Shown one piece after another: positions 45,348 through 53,971 of a DNA stretch of 64,000 nucleotides; position 1 is the first letter of the stretch; each line of letters begins with the position of its first letter. The stretch spans positions 3,652,001 to 3,716,000 of the forward strand of contig NZ_JBAJNS010000001.1 in NCBI RefSeq assembly GCF_037911585.1, in the 5' to 3' direction. The position numbers and the translations under genes are program-made. A model generated the notes under the pieces. The model saw nothing but the letters and a program-made list of their open reading frames with translations, did not search any database and was not told the origin of the DNA. This DNA comes from Streptomyces sp. GSL17-111. Its GTDB lineage: Bacteria > Actinomycetota > Actinomycetes > Streptomycetales > Streptomycetaceae.

Positions 45348-47033
45348 GTGCTGCGGATCGGCAATGCGTCCGGGTTCTACGGTGACCGGTTCACCGCCGT
45401 CGAGGAGATGCTGAGCGGCGGCCCGCTCGACGTCCTGACCGGCGACTACCTCGCCGAACTCACGATGCTCATCCTCGGCCGGGACCGCCTGAAGGACCCC
45501 GGGCGCGGCTACGCCCGCACCTTCCTGCGGCAGTTGGAGACGAGCCTCGCGCTCGCCCGGGACCGCCGCGTCAAACTCGTCGTCAACGCCGGAGGGCTCA
45601 ACCCCGCCGCCCTGGCCGACGCCGTGCGGGAGCTGGCCGAACGCCTCGGGGTGCCCACCCGCGTCGCCCACGTCGAGGGCGACGATCTCACCGGGCTCCC
45701 GCGCGGCTGGGGCGCGGGCGTGCTCACGGCCAACGCCTACCTGGGCGGCGGCGGCATCACCGCCTGTCTGCGCGGCGGCGCGGACCTCGTCGTCACCGGA
45801 CGCGTCACCGACGCCGCGCTCGTCAGCGGAGCGGCGGCCTGGTACCACGGCTGGTCCGACGGCGACCTCGACGCGCTGGCCGGGGCCGTCGTCGCCGGGC
45901 ACGTCCTGGAGTGCGGCACGCAGGCGACCGGCGGGAACTACGCCTTCTGGCAGGAGCTGCCCAAGGGCCCGCCCTTCGGCTTCCCGCTCGCCGAGGTGGC
46001 CGCCGACGGCAGCAGCGTCATCACCAAGCACCCCGGCACCGGGGGCGGCGTCACGGTCGGCACCGTCACCGCGCAGCTCCTCTACGAGACGGACGGCGCC
46101 CGCTACCTCGGCCCCGACGTCACCGCCCGGCTCGACACGGTGCGGCTCACCCAGGACGGCACCGACCGCGTCCGCGTCGACGGGGTGCGCGGCGAGGCGC
46201 CACCGCCGACGGTGAAGGTCGGCCTCACCCGGCTCGGCGGCCACCGGAGCGAGGTCGTCTTCGTGCTGACCGGGCTCGACATCGAGGCCAAGGCGGCGCT
46301 CGTCCGGGAGCAGTTGGAGGCCGCACTCGGCAACGAACGCCCGGAGAACGTCCGCTGGGAACTCGTCCGCACCGACCGGCCGGACGCCGCCGTCCAGGAG
46401 GAGGCCAGTGCGCTGCTGCGGCTGGTCGTCCGGGACCGGGACGCCGACGCCGTCGGGCGGGCCGTCAGCGGGGCCGCCGTCGAGCTGGCCCTCGCCAGCG
46501 TCCCCGGCTTCCACCTCACGGCCCCGCCGGGGAAGGGCGCGCCCTACGGCGTCTTCGAGGCCGCGCACGTCCCGGCCGCCGACGTCCCGCACACGGCGGT
46601 GCTGCCGGACGGCCGCCGCGTCCCCGTCCCGCCGCCCGGCGCCACCCGCGGGCCCGCCCCCGTCCCCGAGCCGCCGCTGCCCGCGCCGCTGCCTGCCGGG
46701 CCGCTGCGCAGCGCGCCGCTCGGCGCCGTCGCGGGGGCCCGCAGCGGCGACAAGGGCGGCAGCGCGAACGTCGGCGTCTGGGCCCGCACCGACGACGCCT
46801 GGCGGTGGCTCGCCCACACGCTGACCGTCGACCGCTTCCGGGCCCTGCTGCCCGAGATGGCCGCCCTGCCCGTCACCCGGCACGTCCTGCCGAACCTGCG
46901 CGCGCTGAACTTCGTCGTGGACGGCCTGCTGGGCGAGGGCGTGGCCGCGCAGGCCCGCTTCGACCCGCAGGCCAAGGCGGTGGGGGAGTGGCTGCGCTCC
47001 CGCCACCTGGAGATACCCGAGGTGCTGCTGTGA
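45348..47033 (+). CDS. AtuA-like (DUF1446) acyl catabolism protein
   Basis: 561 residues from GTG 45348. DUF1446 signatures: IGNASGFYGDRFTAVEEMLS, LDVLTGDYLAELTMLILGR, LVVNAGGLNPAALADAVREL, GGADLVVTGRVTDAALVSGA and HPGTGGGVTVGTVTAQLLYE. The last 110 residues (LGAVAGARSGDKGGSANVGV) match the second AtuA domain. AtuA is required for acyclic terpene use in Pseudomonas and is usually found with an acyl-CoA carboxylase; its reaction is not settled. First gene of a plus-strand operon; the stop overlaps the next start by 4 bases (GTGA). Confidence 0.88.
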   Translation: MLRIGNASGFYGDRFTAVEEMLSGGPLDVLTGDYLAELTMLILGRDRLKDPGRGYARTFLRQLETSLALARDRRVKLVVNAGGLNPAALADAVRELAERLGVPTRVAHVEGDDLTGLPRGWGAGVLTANAYLGGGGITACLRGGADLVVTGRVTDAALVSGAAAWYHGWSDGDLDALAGAVVAGHVLECGTQATGGNYAFWQELPKGPPFGFPLAEVAADGSSVITKHPGTGGGVTVGTVTAQLLYETDGARYLGPDVTARLDTVRLTQDGTDRVRVDGVRGEAPPPTVKVGLTRLGGHRSEVVFVLTGLDIEAKAALVREQLEAALGNERPENVRWELVRTDRPDAAVQEEASALLRLVVRDRDADAVGRAVSGAAVELALASVPGFHLTAPPGKGAPYGVFEAAHVPAADVPHTAVLPDGRRVPVPPPGATRGPAPVPEPPLPAPLPAGPLRSAPLGAVAGARSGDKGGSANVGVWARTDDAWRWLAHTLTVDRFRALLPEMAALPVTRHVLPNLRALNFVVDGLLGEGVAAQARFDPQAKAVGEWLRSRHLEIPEVLL

Positions 47034-48628
47034 CCGTCCTGCCCACCCGGCTCGACCCGACCGCCCCCGAGCACGCCGCGAACCGCGCGGCGATGCTGGA
47101 GAAGCTGGGCGCCCTGCACGCCGAACACGCCAAGGCCGTCGCGGGCGGCGGCGCGAAGTACGTCGCCCGGCACCGCGAACGCGGCAAGCTGCTCGCCCGG
47201 GAGCGCATCGAGCTGCTGATCGACCCCGACACGCCGTTCCTGGAGCTGTCGCCGCTGGCCGGCTGGGGCAGCGACTACACGGTCGGCGCCTCGCTGGTCA
47301 CCGGCATCGGCGTCGTCGAGGGCGTGGAGTGCGTCATCACGGCCAACGACCCGACCGTGCGCGGCGGCTCCAGCAACCCGTGGACGCTGAAGAAGGCCCT
47401 GCGCGCCCATGAGATCGCCCACGCCAACCGGCTGCCCTGTGTGAGTCTCGTCGAGTCCGGCGGCGCCGACCTGCCCAGCCAGAAGGAGATCTTCATCCCC
47501 GGCGGCGCCCTGTTCCGGGACCTCACCCGGCTGTCGGCCGCCGGAATCCCCACGGTCGCCGTCGTCTTCGGCAACTCCACGGCGGGCGGCGCCTACATCC
47601 CCGGCATGTCCGACCACGTCATCATGGTCAAGGAGCGCGCCAAGGTCTTCCTCGGCGGCCCACCGCTGGTGAAGATGGCCACCGGCGAGGTCGCGGACGA
47701 CGAGGAGCTGGGCGGCGCCGACATGCACGCCCGCACCTCCGGGCTGGCGGACCACTTCGCGCAGGACGAGCCGGACGCCCTGCGCCAGGCCCGCCGCGTC
47801 GTCGCCCGCCTCAACCACCGCAAGGCGCAACCCGATCCGCCCCTCGCCGAGCCGCCGAAGTACGACGCGGAGGAGCTGCTCGGCCTCGTCCCCGCCGACC
47901 TCAAGGCCCCCTTCGACCCGCACGAGGTCATCGCCCGCCTCGTCGACGGCTCCGACTTCGACGCCTTCAAGCCCCGCTACGGCCCCTCCCTCACCACCGG
48001 CTGGGCCCGGCTGCACGGCTACCCCGTCGGCGTCCTGGCCAACGCCCAGGGTGTGCTGTTCAGCGAGGAGTCGCAGAAGGCCACGCAGTTCATCCAGCTC
48101 GCCAACCAGCGCGACATCCCGCTGGTCTTCCTGCACAACACCACCGGCTACATGGTCGGCAGCCAGTACGAGCAGGGCGGCATCATCAAGCACGGCGCCA
48201 TGATGATCAACGCGGTGTCGAACTCGACGGTGCCGCACCTGTCCGTCCTCCTCGGCGCGAGCTACGGCGCCGGGCACTACGGCATGTGCGGACGCGCCTA
48301 CGACCCCCGCTTCCTGTTCGCCTGGCCCAGCGCCAAGTCCGCCGTCATGGGGCCGCAGCAGCTCGCCGGGGTGCTGTCGATCGTCATGCGCGAGTCGGCG
48401 GCGGCCAGGGGCACGCCGTACGACGAGGAGGGCGACGCGGCGCTGCGGGCCGTGGTCGAGGAGCAGATCGAGACCGAGTCGCTGCCGATGTTCCTCTCCG
48501 GGCGGCTCTACGACGACGGCGTCATCGACCCCCGCGACACCCGCACCGTCCTCGGCCTGTGCCTGTCCGCCGTCCACACCGCGCCCGTCCAGGGGGCGCG
48601 CGGTGGCTTCGGCGTCTTCCGGATGTGA
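47030..48628 (+). CDS. acyl-CoA carboxylase beta subunit (carboxyltransferase)
   Basis: 532 residues from GTG 47030. Carboxyltransferase of the 3-methylcrotonyl/geranyl-CoA type: RERIELLIDPDTPFLELSPL, ECVITANDPTVRGGSSNPWT, FGNSTAGGAYIPGMSDHVIM, VFLGGPPLVKMATGEVADDE, LHNTTGYMVGSQYEQGGIIK and LGASYGAGHYGMCGRAYDPR. Uses carboxybiotin from the next gene's product to carboxylate a branched enoyl-CoA at the gamma carbon. Forms an alpha/beta complex in the cytoplasm. Confidence 0.93.
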   Translation: MTVLPTRLDPTAPEHAANRAAMLEKLGALHAEHAKAVAGGGAKYVARHRERGKLLARERIELLIDPDTPFLELSPLAGWGSDYTVGASLVTGIGVVEGVECVITANDPTVRGGSSNPWTLKKALRAHEIAHANRLPCVSLVESGGADLPSQKEIFIPGGALFRDLTRLSAAGIPTVAVVFGNSTAGGAYIPGMSDHVIMVKERAKVFLGGPPLVKMATGEVADDEELGGADMHARTSGLADHFAQDEPDALRQARRVVARLNHRKAQPDPPLAEPPKYDAEELLGLVPADLKAPFDPHEVIARLVDGSDFDAFKPRYGPSLTTGWARLHGYPVGVLANAQGVLFSEESQKATQFIQLANQRDIPLVFLHNTTGYMVGSQYEQGGIIKHGAMMINAVSNSTVPHLSVLLGASYGAGHYGMCGRAYDPRFLFAWPSAKSAVMGPQQLAGVLSIVMRESAAARGTPYDEEGDAALRAVVEEQIETESLPMFLSGRLYDDGVIDPRDTRTVLGLCLSAVHTAPVQGARGGFGVFRM

Positions 48629-48635
48629 GGAACGC

Positions 48636-50624
48636 ATGAGGGAACAGCCGATCACGTCACTGCTGGCCGCCAACCGCGGCGAGATCGCCCGCCGCGTCTT
48701 CCGCACCTGCCGGGAGCTGGGCATCGCCACCGTCGCCGTGCACTCCGACGCCGACTCCGGCGCGGCGCACACCGCCGAGGCCGACGCCGCCGTCCGGCTC
48801 CCCGGCGACGCCCCCGCCGACACCTACCTGCGCGGCGACCTCGTCATCAAGGCCGCCCTCGCGGCCGGTGCCGACGCCGTCCACCCCGGCTACGGGTTCC
48901 TCTCCGAGAACGCCGACTTCGCCCGCGCCGTCACCGACGCCGGGCTGGTGTGGATCGGCCCGCCCCCGGAGGCGATCGAGGCGATGGCCTCCAAGACCCG
49001 CGCCAAGGAGCTGATGCGCGCCGCCGGGGTGCCGCTCCTGGACCCCCTCGACCCGGACGCCGTCACCGACGCCGACCTGCCCGTCCTCGTCAAGGCGGCG
49101 GCCGGTGGCGGCGGCCGGGGCATGCGCGTCGTCCGCGAACGCGCCGCGCTGCCCGGCGGGATCACCGCCGCCCGCGCCGAGGCCGCCGCCGCCTTCGGCG
49201 ACGGGGAGGTCTTCGTCGAGCCCTACGTCGAACGTGGTCGGCACGTCGAGGTGCAGATCCTCGCCGACGCGCACGGCACCGTCTGGGCGCTCGGCACCCG
49301 GGACTGCTCCCTCCAACGCCGCCACCAGAAGGTCATCGAGGAGGCCCCCGCCCCCGGCCTCACCGGCGCCCTGCGCGCCGAGCTGCACGCGGCGGCCACC
49401 GACGCGGCCCGCGCCGTCGGCTACGTCGGCGCCGGGACCGTCGAGTTCCTGCTCTCTGCCGACGGACGGCCGTACTTCCTGGAGATGAACACCCGCCTCC
49501 AGGTCGAGCACCCGGTCACCGAGGCCGTCCACGGCGTCGACCTCGTCGCCCTCCAGATCCGTGTCGCCGAGGGGCGGCCCCTGGAGGCGCAGCCCCCGCC
49601 GCCGCACGGCCACGCCGTCGAGGCCCGCCTCTACGCCGAGGACCCCGCTCGCGACTGGCGGCCGCAGACCGGCACGCTGCACCGGCTCGCCGTCCCCGGC
49701 GGCGTCCGGCTCGACACCGGCGTGCGCGACGGCGACACCGTCACCCCGCACTACGACCCCATGCTCGCCAAGGTCGTCGCCTGGGGGCCCACCCGCGCGG
49801 AGGCCGTCCGCACCCTCGCCCACGCTCTCGAACGCGCCCACGTCCACGGCCCCGTCACCAACCGCGCCCTGCTCGTCCGCTCCCTGCGCCACCCGGACTT
49901 CGCCGCCGCCCGCCTCGACACCGGCTTCTACGACCGGCACCTGGCCGCGCTCACCGCCCCCGACGCAGCCGGCCAGGGCCTCGCCGCCCTCGCCGCCGCC
50001 CTGGCCGACAGCGCCGGACGCTCCCGTTTCGGCGGCTGGCGCAACGTCCCCTCCCAGCCGCAGCGCAAGACCTACCGCGCCGAACCCGACGGCACCGAAC
50101 ACGAGATCCGCTACCTGCGCACCCGCGACGGGCTCACCGCCGAGGACTTCCCCGGCGTCCGGCTGCTGCACGCCGCACCGGACCGCGTCGTGCTGGAGGT
50201 GGACGGCGTCCGCCGCACCTTCGACGTCGCCACCTACCCCGGCAGCTTCCCCGGCGCCGGGCCCGGCAGCCCGGTCGTCCACGTCGACTCATCGCTCGGC
50301 GCCCACGCGTTCACCGCCCTGCCCCGCTTCCCCGACCCCACGGCCCGCACCGAACCCGGCTCGCTGCTCGCCCCCATGCCCGGCACCGTCGTCCGCGTCG
50401 CCGACGGCCTCACCGTCGGCGACGCCGTCACGGAGGGCCAGCCGCTGCTGTGGCTGGAGGCCATGAAGATGGAGCACCGCGTCACCGCCCCGGCCGCCGG
50501 GACGCTCACCGCACTGCACGCCGAGCCCGGCCGCCAGGTCGACGTCGGCACCCTGCTCGCCGTCGTCACGGAACCCTCCGGCGACGCCCCCGCGCACCGG
50601 CCCGCGAAGGAGACGCAGCCATGA
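48636..50624 (+). CDS. acyl-CoA carboxylase alpha subunit (biotin carboxylase plus biotin carrier)
   Basis: 662 residues from ATG 48636, GAGGAA upstream. Biotin carboxylase: LLAANRGEIARRVFRTCREL, HPGYGFLSENADFARAV, VKAAAGGGGRGMRVVRE (ATP loop), HQKVIEEAPAPGL and EMNTRLQVEHPVTEAVHGVD. The C-terminus has a biotinyl domain with LEAMKMEHRV, Lys being the biotinylation site. Pairs with the beta subunit encoded 7 bases upstream. Length and order match MCC/GCC alpha subunits. Confidence 0.94.
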   Translation: MREQPITSLLAANRGEIARRVFRTCRELGIATVAVHSDADSGAAHTAEADAAVRLPGDAPADTYLRGDLVIKAALAAGADAVHPGYGFLSENADFARAVTDAGLVWIGPPPEAIEAMASKTRAKELMRAAGVPLLDPLDPDAVTDADLPVLVKAAAGGGGRGMRVVRERAALPGGITAARAEAAAAFGDGEVFVEPYVERGRHVEVQILADAHGTVWALGTRDCSLQRRHQKVIEEAPAPGLTGALRAELHAAATDAARAVGYVGAGTVEFLLSADGRPYFLEMNTRLQVEHPVTEAVHGVDLVALQIRVAEGRPLEAQPPPPHGHAVEARLYAEDPARDWRPQTGTLHRLAVPGGVRLDTGVRDGDTVTPHYDPMLAKVVAWGPTRAEAVRTLAHALERAHVHGPVTNRALLVRSLRHPDFAAARLDTGFYDRHLAALTAPDAAGQGLAALAAALADSAGRSRFGGWRNVPSQPQRKTYRAEPDGTEHEIRYLRTRDGLTAEDFPGVRLLHAAPDRVVLEVDGVRRTFDVATYPGSFPGAGPGSPVVHVDSSLGAHAFTALPRFPDPTARTEPGSLLAPMPGTVVRVADGLTVGDAVTEGQPLLWLEAMKMEHRVTAPAAGTLTALHAEPGRQVDVGTLLAVVTEPSGDAPAHRPAKETQP

Positions 50625-51814
50625 CCGCCGTCCCGCACGCCCTTCCGCAGAACGCGCTGATCGAGTCCCGCGAACTGACGGACCTCCGCGCGTCCGTCGC
50701 CGCCCTCGGCCGGTCCTACGGACGCACCTACTTCCAGACCGTCACCCGCGAGGGCCGCCACACCGACGCCCTGTGGGCCGAGGCGGGAAAGCTCGGCTTC
50801 CTCGGCGTCAACCTCCCCGAGGAGTACGGCGGCGGGGGCGGCGGCATGCGCGAACTGTGGGCCGTGCTGGAGGAGCTGGGCGCGGCGGGCTGCCCGCTGC
50901 TGATGATGGTCGTCTCACCCGCCATCTGCGGCACCGTCATCGCCCGCTACGGCACCGAGGAGCAGAAGCGCCGCTGGCTGCCCGGACTGGCCGACGGCAG
51001 CCGCAAGATGGCCTTCGGCATCACCGAACCGGACGCCGGCTCCAACAGCCACCGCATCACCACCACCGCCCGCCGCGACCAGGCCACCGGCGACTGGCTC
51101 CTCACCGGCCGCAAGATCTACGTCTCCGGCGTCGACATCGCGCAGGACACCCTCATCGTCGGCCGCACCGAGGACGCCCGCACCGGCACGCTCAAGCCCT
51201 GCCTGTTCGTCGTCCCCCGCGACACCCCCGGCTTCGTGCGCAACCTCATCCCCATGGAACTCCAGGCCCCCGAGAAGCAGTTCGAACTCGTCCTCGACGA
51301 CGTCCGGCTCCCCGCCGACGCCCTCGTCGGCGACGAGGACGCCGGGCTCCTCCAGCTCTTCGCCGGGCTCAACCCCGAACGCATCATGACCGCCGCCTTC
51401 GCCCTCGGCATGGGCCGCTACGCCCTCACCCAGGCCGTCGAGTACGCCAAGGTCCGCACCGTCTGGAAGCAGCCCGTCGGCGCCCACCAGGCCATCGCCC
51501 ACCCCCTCGCCCAGGCCCACATCGAGCTGGAACTCGCCCGGCTCATGACGCTCAAGGCCGCCGCCCTCTACGACGCGGGCGACGACACCGGCGCCGGGGA
51601 GGCCGCCAACATGGCCAAGTACGCCGCCGCCGAGGCCAACATCAAGGCCGTCGACCAGGCCGTCCACACCCTCGGCGGCAACGGGCTCAGCACCGAGTAC
51701 GGCCTCGCCGCGCTCATCAACGCCGCCCGCGTGGCCCGCATCGCGCCCGTCAGCCGGGAGATGATCCTCAACTACGTCTCCCACCAGTCGCTCGGCCTGC
51801 CCAAGTCCTACTGA
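50621..51814 (+). CDS. acyl-CoA dehydrogenase
   Basis: 397 residues from ATG 50621 (ATGA overlap with the alpha subunit). FAD enzyme of the ACAD family: MAFGITEPDAGSNSHRITTT, IYVSGVDIAQDTLIVGRTED, GLNPERIMTAAFALGMGRYA and HTLGGNGLSTEYGLAALINA. The catalytic Glu is not pinpointed. By operon context it oxidises the saturated branched acyl-CoA (citronellyl- or isovaleryl-like), like AtuD/LiuA. Confidence 0.92.
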   Translation: MTAVPHALPQNALIESRELTDLRASVAALGRSYGRTYFQTVTREGRHTDALWAEAGKLGFLGVNLPEEYGGGGGGMRELWAVLEELGAAGCPLLMMVVSPAICGTVIARYGTEEQKRRWLPGLADGSRKMAFGITEPDAGSNSHRITTTARRDQATGDWLLTGRKIYVSGVDIAQDTLIVGRTEDARTGTLKPCLFVVPRDTPGFVRNLIPMELQAPEKQFELVLDDVRLPADALVGDEDAGLLQLFAGLNPERIMTAAFALGMGRYALTQAVEYAKVRTVWKQPVGAHQAIAHPLAQAHIELELARLMTLKAAALYDAGDDTGAGEAANMAKYAAAEANIKAVDQAVHTLGGNGLSTEYGLAALINAARVARIAPVSREMILNYVSHQSLGLPKSY

Positions 51815-51855
51815 CCCCGCCGTCCTCCCGACCCCCGCCGAAGGTGCCGCCCGCC

Positions 51856-52632
51856 ATGACCGACGCCACCCGGGACGTCACTCCCGAGCCGCAGGACCTC
51901 GTGCTCAGCGCCGACGAGCGCGGGGTCCGCACCCTGACCCTCAACGCCCCCGAGCGCCGCAACGCCCTCTCCCTGCCCCTCATGACCGCCCTGCGGGACG
52001 CCCTCGCCCGCGCCGCCGCCGACGCGGCCGTCCGCGCCGTCGTCCTCACCCACACCGGCAACACCTTCAGCGCCGGCGCCGACCTCAGCGGACGCGGCGG
52101 CACCCCGCACGACCTCGTCGCCCTGCTGCGCGCCCTGGTCGAACTGCCCAAACCCGTCGTCGCCCGCGTCACCGGCCACGTGCGCGGCGGCGGCCTCGGC
52201 CTGCTCGGCGCCTGCGACCTCTCCTTCGCCGCGAGCGCCACGTCCAGCTACGCGTTCAGCGAGGTGCGCATCGGCGTCGCCCCCGCCGTCATCTCTCTGC
52301 CCCTGCTGCCCCGCCTCGACCCCCGCGCCGCGACCCGCTACTACCTCACCGGCGAACGGTTCGACGCCGCCGAGGCCGCCCGCATCGGGCTCGTCACCGA
52401 GGCCGCCGAGGACGTCGACGCCGCCCTCACCCCCGTCCTCGACGCCCTGCGCCGCAGCTCGCCCCAGGGCCTCGCGGCGGCCAAGCAGCTGGTCACCGCG
52501 GAGGTGCTGCGCGCCTTCGACCGCGATACCGATAACCTCGCCAGCATGTCCGCGCGACTGTTCGGTTCGGCCGAGGCCCGCGAGGGCATGACCGCCTTCC
52601 TCGAACGACGGGAACCCACGTGGGCGCAGTGA
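51856..52632 (+). CDS. enoyl-CoA hydratase
   Basis: 258 residues from ATG 51856. Crotonase signatures: LNAPERRNALSLPLMTALRD, TFSAGADLSGRGG (oxyanion hole), VTGHVRGGGLGLLGACDLSF and RIGVAPAVISLPLLPRLDPR. Context suggests hydration of an unsaturated glutaconyl-type CoA (AtuE/LiuC role). The stop overlaps the TetR start by 4 bases. Confidence 0.92.
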   Translation: MTDATRDVTPEPQDLVLSADERGVRTLTLNAPERRNALSLPLMTALRDALARAAADAAVRAVVLTHTGNTFSAGADLSGRGGTPHDLVALLRALVELPKPVVARVTGHVRGGGLGLLGACDLSFAASATSSYAFSEVRIGVAPAVISLPLLPRLDPRAATRYYLTGERFDAAEAARIGLVTEAAEDVDAALTPVLDALRRSSPQGLAAAKQLVTAEVLRAFDRDTDNLASMSARLFGSAEAREGMTAFLERREPTWAQ

Positions 52633-53201
52633 CGACCCCCAAGCAGGACCGCAGCCGGGCCACCCGGCAGCGCCTGCTGGAGTCGGCCGTGACCTGCCTG
52701 GCCGAGCACGGCTGGACGGGTAGCACGGTCACCGTCGTCGCCGAGCACGCCGGCGTCTCCCGGGGCGCCGCCCAGCACCACTTCCCGACCCGCGAGGACC
52801 TCTTCACCGCCGCCGTCGAGTACGTCGCCGAGGAGCGCTCCGCCGAGCTGCGCGCCCTTGACGGCGAGCACGGCACCCACGCCGCCGTCGACGCCCTCGT
52901 CGGCCTCTACACCGGCCCCCTCTTCCGCGCCGCCCTCCAGCTGTGGGTCGCCGCCTCCAACGAACCCCAGCTCCGCCCCCGCGTCACCGACCTGGAGGCC
53001 CGCATCGGCCGCGAGACGCACCGCATGGCGCTGCGCCTCCTGGGCGCCGACGAGACCCGCCCCGGCGTCCGCGAGACCGTGCAGGGCCTCCTCGACATGG
53101 CCCGCGGCCTCGGCCTGGCCAACCTCCTCACCGACGACAGCGCCCGCCGCGCCCGCGTCGTCACCCAGTGGGCCACCCTCCTGGACGACGTCCTGCCCTG
53201 A
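52629..53201 (+). CDS. TetR-family regulator of the catabolic operon
   Basis: 190 residues from GTG 52629 (GTGA overlap); GTG 52620 is an alternative. HTH: RQRLLESAVTCLAEHGWTGS, TVTVVAEHAGVSRGAAQHHF. Translational coupling to the hydratase suggests that it regulates its own operon through feedback. Operator not identified; the palindrome search upstream of 45348 gave nothing convincing. Confidence 0.88.
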   Translation: MTTPKQDRSRATRQRLLESAVTCLAEHGWTGSTVTVVAEHAGVSRGAAQHHFPTREDLFTAAVEYVAEERSAELRALDGEHGTHAAVDALVGLYTGPLFRAALQLWVAASNEPQLRPRVTDLEARIGRETHRMALRLLGADETRPGVRETVQGLLDMARGLGLANLLTDDSARRARVVTQWATLLDDVLP

Positions 53202-53290
53202 CCCCTCCCCGCCCACCCCTCCCGGCCGCCCTCGGCGCGCTGACGGAACCGGAGCTGAGGTGTCCTGAAGCATCACAGAGGCGAGCAGCT

Positions 53291-53971
53291 CTAGCGATCT
53301 CGCGCAGCGTCGGCGGTGAGCGCCCGTACGCCACTGAGGAAGGTACGGAAGCTGGGAGACCTGTTCTTCTCGACGCTCAGCCTGGGGCCGATCCGACGTC
53401 CCCATTCCGGCTTGGAGGCGATCCTCACGCCGCTGGAGCTCAATGCCCTCTCGAAGGCGTCGGAGGCCTTACCCGCAGGAAGATCCGGGTTGTCCCGGTA
53501 CGCCCTGGGTACTTCCCGGGCGACCTTGGGGAACGCCTCGCGTACGGCGCCCCAGTCGCCGAAGTACCAGCTCTCCAACTCGCGTATGGCAATGCGGTTC
53601 AGAACGTCGAAGCACCCCGCGTCGTCGGAGTCCACCCGCGGCGTGAGACCGGCCTGTCGTGCGTAGCGGTCCAGATCCTTCTTGAGCGTGGCGCAGTCGT
53701 CGTTGTCCCGGTCCAGCAGCACGACCACCCGGACATCGCTACCGCGGCGGCGAGCGGCGGCATAGCCGCGCAACCGGTCCGGCAGCTTCTTCAGCAGGTC
53801 GGGTTTCCCCTGGAACCTTCGGACCCGCAACCGGACATGGCTGTCCTCGAGAACCCTGGCGAGTAACGGCTTGAGGGCCTCGCTCGCGGATTCCTCCTCG
53901 ACCAGCACCTCCAGCTCGACCGTCGGACGTGCACCCGCCTTCTGCGCCCGCCGGCCCTTTGACCCCTTCAC
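53291..53971 (-). CDS. DUF4276 protein with TOPRIM-like motifs (putative defense effector)
   Basis: 226 residues from ATG 53971, overlapping the ATPase stop by 4 bases. LEVLVEEESASEALKPLLAR holds conserved Glu (residues 25-27), and RVVVLLDRDNDDC contains Asp-x-Asp (87 and 89), the E...DxD layout of TOPRIM nucleases. The end is Arg-rich. No membrane segment. Paired with an AAA ATPase exactly as in RloA/RloB- and PARIS-like modules, so it is probably the nuclease part. Function is inferred from architecture; not tested. Confidence 0.75.
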   Translation of the reverse strand: MKGSKGRRAQKAGARPTVELEVLVEEESASEALKPLLARVLEDSHVRLRVRRFQGKPDLLKKLPDRLRGYAAARRRGSDVRVVVLLDRDNDDCATLKKDLDRYARQAGLTPRVDSDDAGCFDVLNRIAIRELESWYFGDWGAVREAFPKVAREVPRAYRDNPDLPAGKASDAFERALSSSGVRIASKPEWGRRIGPRLSVEKNRSPSFRTFLSGVRALTADAARDR

